DNA from: JBEKHI01 sp050012355
GTDB lineage: Bacteria; Actinomycetota; Actinomycetes; Streptosporangiales; Streptosporangiaceae
Reading direction: 5' to 3'
Length of the DNA stretch: 7,294 nt
Assembly: GCA_050012355.1 (NCBI GenBank)
Contig: JBEKHI010000405.1
Coordinates: forward strand, 1-7,294
Made by a program: the position numbers and the translations under genes. The notes under the pieces are model-generated. The model was not told the origin of the DNA. It saw only the letters and a program-made list of their open reading frames with translations, and searched no databases. Position 1 is the stretch's first letter. Each line of letters starts with the position of its first letter. Below are positions 5,964-7,294 of the stretch, piece after piece.

Positions 5964-7294
5964 ATGCTCGACAGCGAGCTGCACAACGAATCGGAGAACG
6001 GACGCCCCGCTGATACAGCGGCTGCGTCCGCGCCATCTAAGGCTGGCACGGCTCCGGCCGTGACGACGCCCGACGGTAGTTCGGGGAGCCCTGAGGGTTC
6101 CTCGAGCGTTCCCGCCGCGGTGTTCCAGGCACCTCAGGCGCTGTTCCAGCCGCCGCCACCGGTCGCTCCGGCCGGTGCTGGCCGGCCGGCTCCGGCCAAG
6201 GAAGCCGCGCCCCCCGCTAAGTCTTCTGGCTCAGCGAAGGCGGCCCCGGCTAAATCAGCCACGACGAGGTCGGCGGCCGCGAGGCCCGCCAGGGGCGCTG
6301 CGGCGAAGTCCGCTGACGCCAAGGCTTCGGTTGCTCCGGCTTCCGAGGCGCCAGAGGCGCCAGAGGCCGAAGAGCCGGTGCTGGCGGATGCCGACGACGA
6401 GAGCGGTACTGGCCGTAAGCGGCGCCGCCGGACGCCCAGGACCCGGGGCACCAAGGCCGAGGCCGCTGCCTCGGCGGAGGAGACTGTCCCGGCGGACGAA
6501 GCCGAAGCCGCCGACGATAGCGCCGAGCCCGACGAGAAGGACGGCGACGATCTGTCCACGTCCAGCACGTCGCGCCGACGGCGCCGCAAGCGCCGGCGCC
6601 CAGGCTCAGAGACCGACGCGCTGGCCCCCGACGACCCGCCGGACACCGTGGTGCACGTGCGTGAGGCGCCGAACCCGGCTGACGCGGTGCGCGCGATCAA
6701 GGGATCCACGCGGCTGGAGGCCAAGAAGCAGCGGCGCCGCGAGGGCCGCGAGTCCGGCCGTCGCCGTCCGCCGATCGTCACCGAGTCGGAGTTCCTGGCC
6801 CGGCGCGAGTCGGTCGAGCGGGAAATGGTGGTTCGCCAGCGCGGCGAACGAACCCAGATCGCGGTGCTCGAGGACGACGTGCTCGTCGAGCACTACGTGA
6901 ACCGGACCACGCACCAGTCCTACGTGGGGAACGTGTACCTCGGCAAGGTGCAGAACGTGCTGCCGTCGATGGAGGCCGCGTTCGTCGACATCGGCAAGGG
7001 CCGCAACGCGGTGCTCTACGCCGGTGAGGTCAACTGGGATGTTTCCGGCATGGAGGGACAGCCGAAGCGGATCGAGTCGGCGCTCAAGCCCGGCCAGTCG
7101 GTTGTCGTGCAGGTCACCAAGGACCCGGTCGGGCACAAGGGCGCCCGGCTGACCTCGATGATCTCGCTGCCCGGGCGGTACCTGGTCTATGTTCCGGGCG
7201 CGTCGATGACCGGCATTTCCCGCAAGCTCCCCGACACGGAGCGGAACCGGCTCAAGCTGATCCTCAAGAAGGTCATGCCCGAGGACGGCGGGGT
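5964..7294 (+). CDS. rne: Ribonuclease E/G with long disordered N-terminal extension, 3' partial
   Basis: RNase E/G is the endoribonuclease that starts mRNA decay and takes part in rRNA and tRNA processing; it cuts single-stranded AU-rich sites. The frame runs open for 443 codons to the window edge, so the catalytic DNase I-like and zinc-link parts lie outside. Residues 1 to about 290 are low-complexity, rich in Ala, Pro, Glu and Ser. They include two FQxP motifs (54-57 and 61-64) and two Arg/Lys clusters (150-162 and 203-213) that may bind RNA (inference). From about 294 the RNase E/G N-terminal and S1 region is recognisable: RTQIAVLEDD, VGNVYLGKVQNVLPSMEAAFVDIG, GRNAVLYAGEV, then GARLTSMISLPGRYLVY. 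Actinobacterial RNase E proteins commonly carry such N-terminal extensions. The first 71 codons have 20 ending in A/T, while the S1 part has few. A 162-bp gap with hairpins precedes the gene and may hold its promoter, though I see no convincing -35/-10 pair. Confidence 0.95.
   Translation, partial: MLDSELHNESENGRPADTAAASAPSKAGTAPAVTTPDGSSGSPEGSSSVPAAVFQAPQALFQPPPPVAPAGAGRPAPAKEAAPPAKSSGSAKAAPAKSATTRSAAARPARGAAAKSADAKASVAPASEAPEAPEAEEPVLADADDESGTGRKRRRRTPRTRGTKAEAAASAEETVPADEAEAADDSAEPDEKDGDDLSTSSTSRRRRRKRRRPGSETDALAPDDPPDTVVHVREAPNPADAVRAIKGSTRLEAKKQRRREGRESGRRRPPIVTESEFLARRESVEREMVVRQRGERTQIAVLEDDVLVEHYVNRTTHQSYVGNVYLGKVQNVLPSMEAAFVDIGKGRNAVLYAGEVNWDVSGMEGQPKRIESALKPGQSVVVQVTKDPVGHKGARLTSMISLPGRYLVYVPGASMTGISRKLPDTERNRLKLILKKVMPEDGG
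6345..6368 (+). repeat. 9-bp in-frame tandem repeat in the rne N-terminal extension
   Basis: GAGGCGCCA occurs at 6345-6353 and 6354-6362, followed by a partial unit GAGGCC (6363-6368). It encodes EAP-EAP-EA inside the disordered region, between the Ala/Lys-rich stretch and the first Arg cluster. It looks like a replication-slippage duplication. Confidence 0.85.

Noticed and set aside
5798..6013. 71-codon + strand ORF whose ATG overlaps the DUF2344 stop (ATGA) and which runs past the rne start
   Set aside because: The overlap is attractive, but there is no well-spaced ribosome binding site, the product is a Gly/Arg-rich low-complexity string without a recognisable domain, its third positions are not GC-enriched after about 5870, and it overlaps rne by 50 bases. 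A coupled leader peptide cannot be fully excluded.
6134..6781. Ser/Ala-rich ORF on the minus strand opposite the rne extension
   Set aside because: It mirrors the repetitive Ala/Arg codons of rne. The + strand frame continues into a conserved S1 region, so that strand is the coding one.
6825..6827. Internal ATG of rne, just before the S1 region, as the true start
   Set aside because: Its upstream purine run (GGGAA) is too close to the ATG, while ATG 5964 has a well-spaced GGAG, and N-terminal extensions are usual in actinobacterial RNase E. A short isoform remains possible.
6175..6900. 241-codon + strand ORF in another frame of rne
   Set aside because: The product is mostly Arg/Pro, a frame-shifted reading of GCC/GCG/CCG codons. 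The frame starting at 5964 carries the recognised RNase E/G sequence.
1..7294. CRISPR arrays, tRNA or rRNA genes, insertion sequences, attachment sites
   Set aside because: I saw no spaced direct repeats, no tRNA-like cloverleaf with an acceptor end, no rRNA-like sequence and no transposase or flanking inverted repeats. The window is almost entirely coding.

Overview
The window is very GC-rich, densely coding DNA, and all five genes read on the + strand. Several things point to a high-GC actinomycete (Actinomycetota): nearly all third codon positions in most genes are G or C, the elongation PBP2 and SEDS genes overlap as ATGA, a radical-SAM/DUF2344 pair sits just before RNase E, and the RNase E has a long Ala/Pro/Arg-rich N-terminal extension. 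I cannot name the genus from this sequence.

Layout. (1) Bases 1-1894: penicillin-binding protein 2 (mrdA/pbpA type), cut off at its 5' end by the window edge. (2) 1891-3063: RodA, the SEDS glycosyltransferase partner of PBP2, overlapping it by 4 bp. (3) 3073-5085: an uncharacterised radical-SAM protein of the TIGR03960 type. Its ATG lies 6 bases after a TAACCT hexamer, which suggests a leaderless promoter of its own. (4) 5091-5801: a DUF2344 (TIGR03936, radical-SAM-linked) protein 5 bp downstream. (5) 5802-5963: a 162-bp gap holding a tandem 9-bp repeat and a strong GC stem-loop just before the next ribosome binding site. (6) 5964 to the window end: the N-terminal part of ribonuclease E/G (rne), cut off at the 3' edge.

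How the genes fit together. PBP2 and RodA form the peptidoglycan polymerase/transpeptidase pair of the elongation (rod) complex, and an mre cluster would be expected upstream. The radical-SAM and DUF2344 proteins are partners that are fused in some bacteria; their substrate is not established to my knowledge. Their place next to rne suggests, without proving it, work on RNA or the ribosome. RNase E starts mRNA decay and rRNA processing, and its leader looks structured enough to be a regulatory target.

Most unusual points: the possible leaderless promoter; a Tyr where cobalamin-binding folds often have His in the radical-SAM N-terminus; an 18-bp in-frame tandem repeat before that protein's Cys-rich tail; a degenerate PDLGT motif in RodA; the stem-loop before rne; and a sharp drop in third-position GC from the DUF2344 gene into the rne N-terminus.
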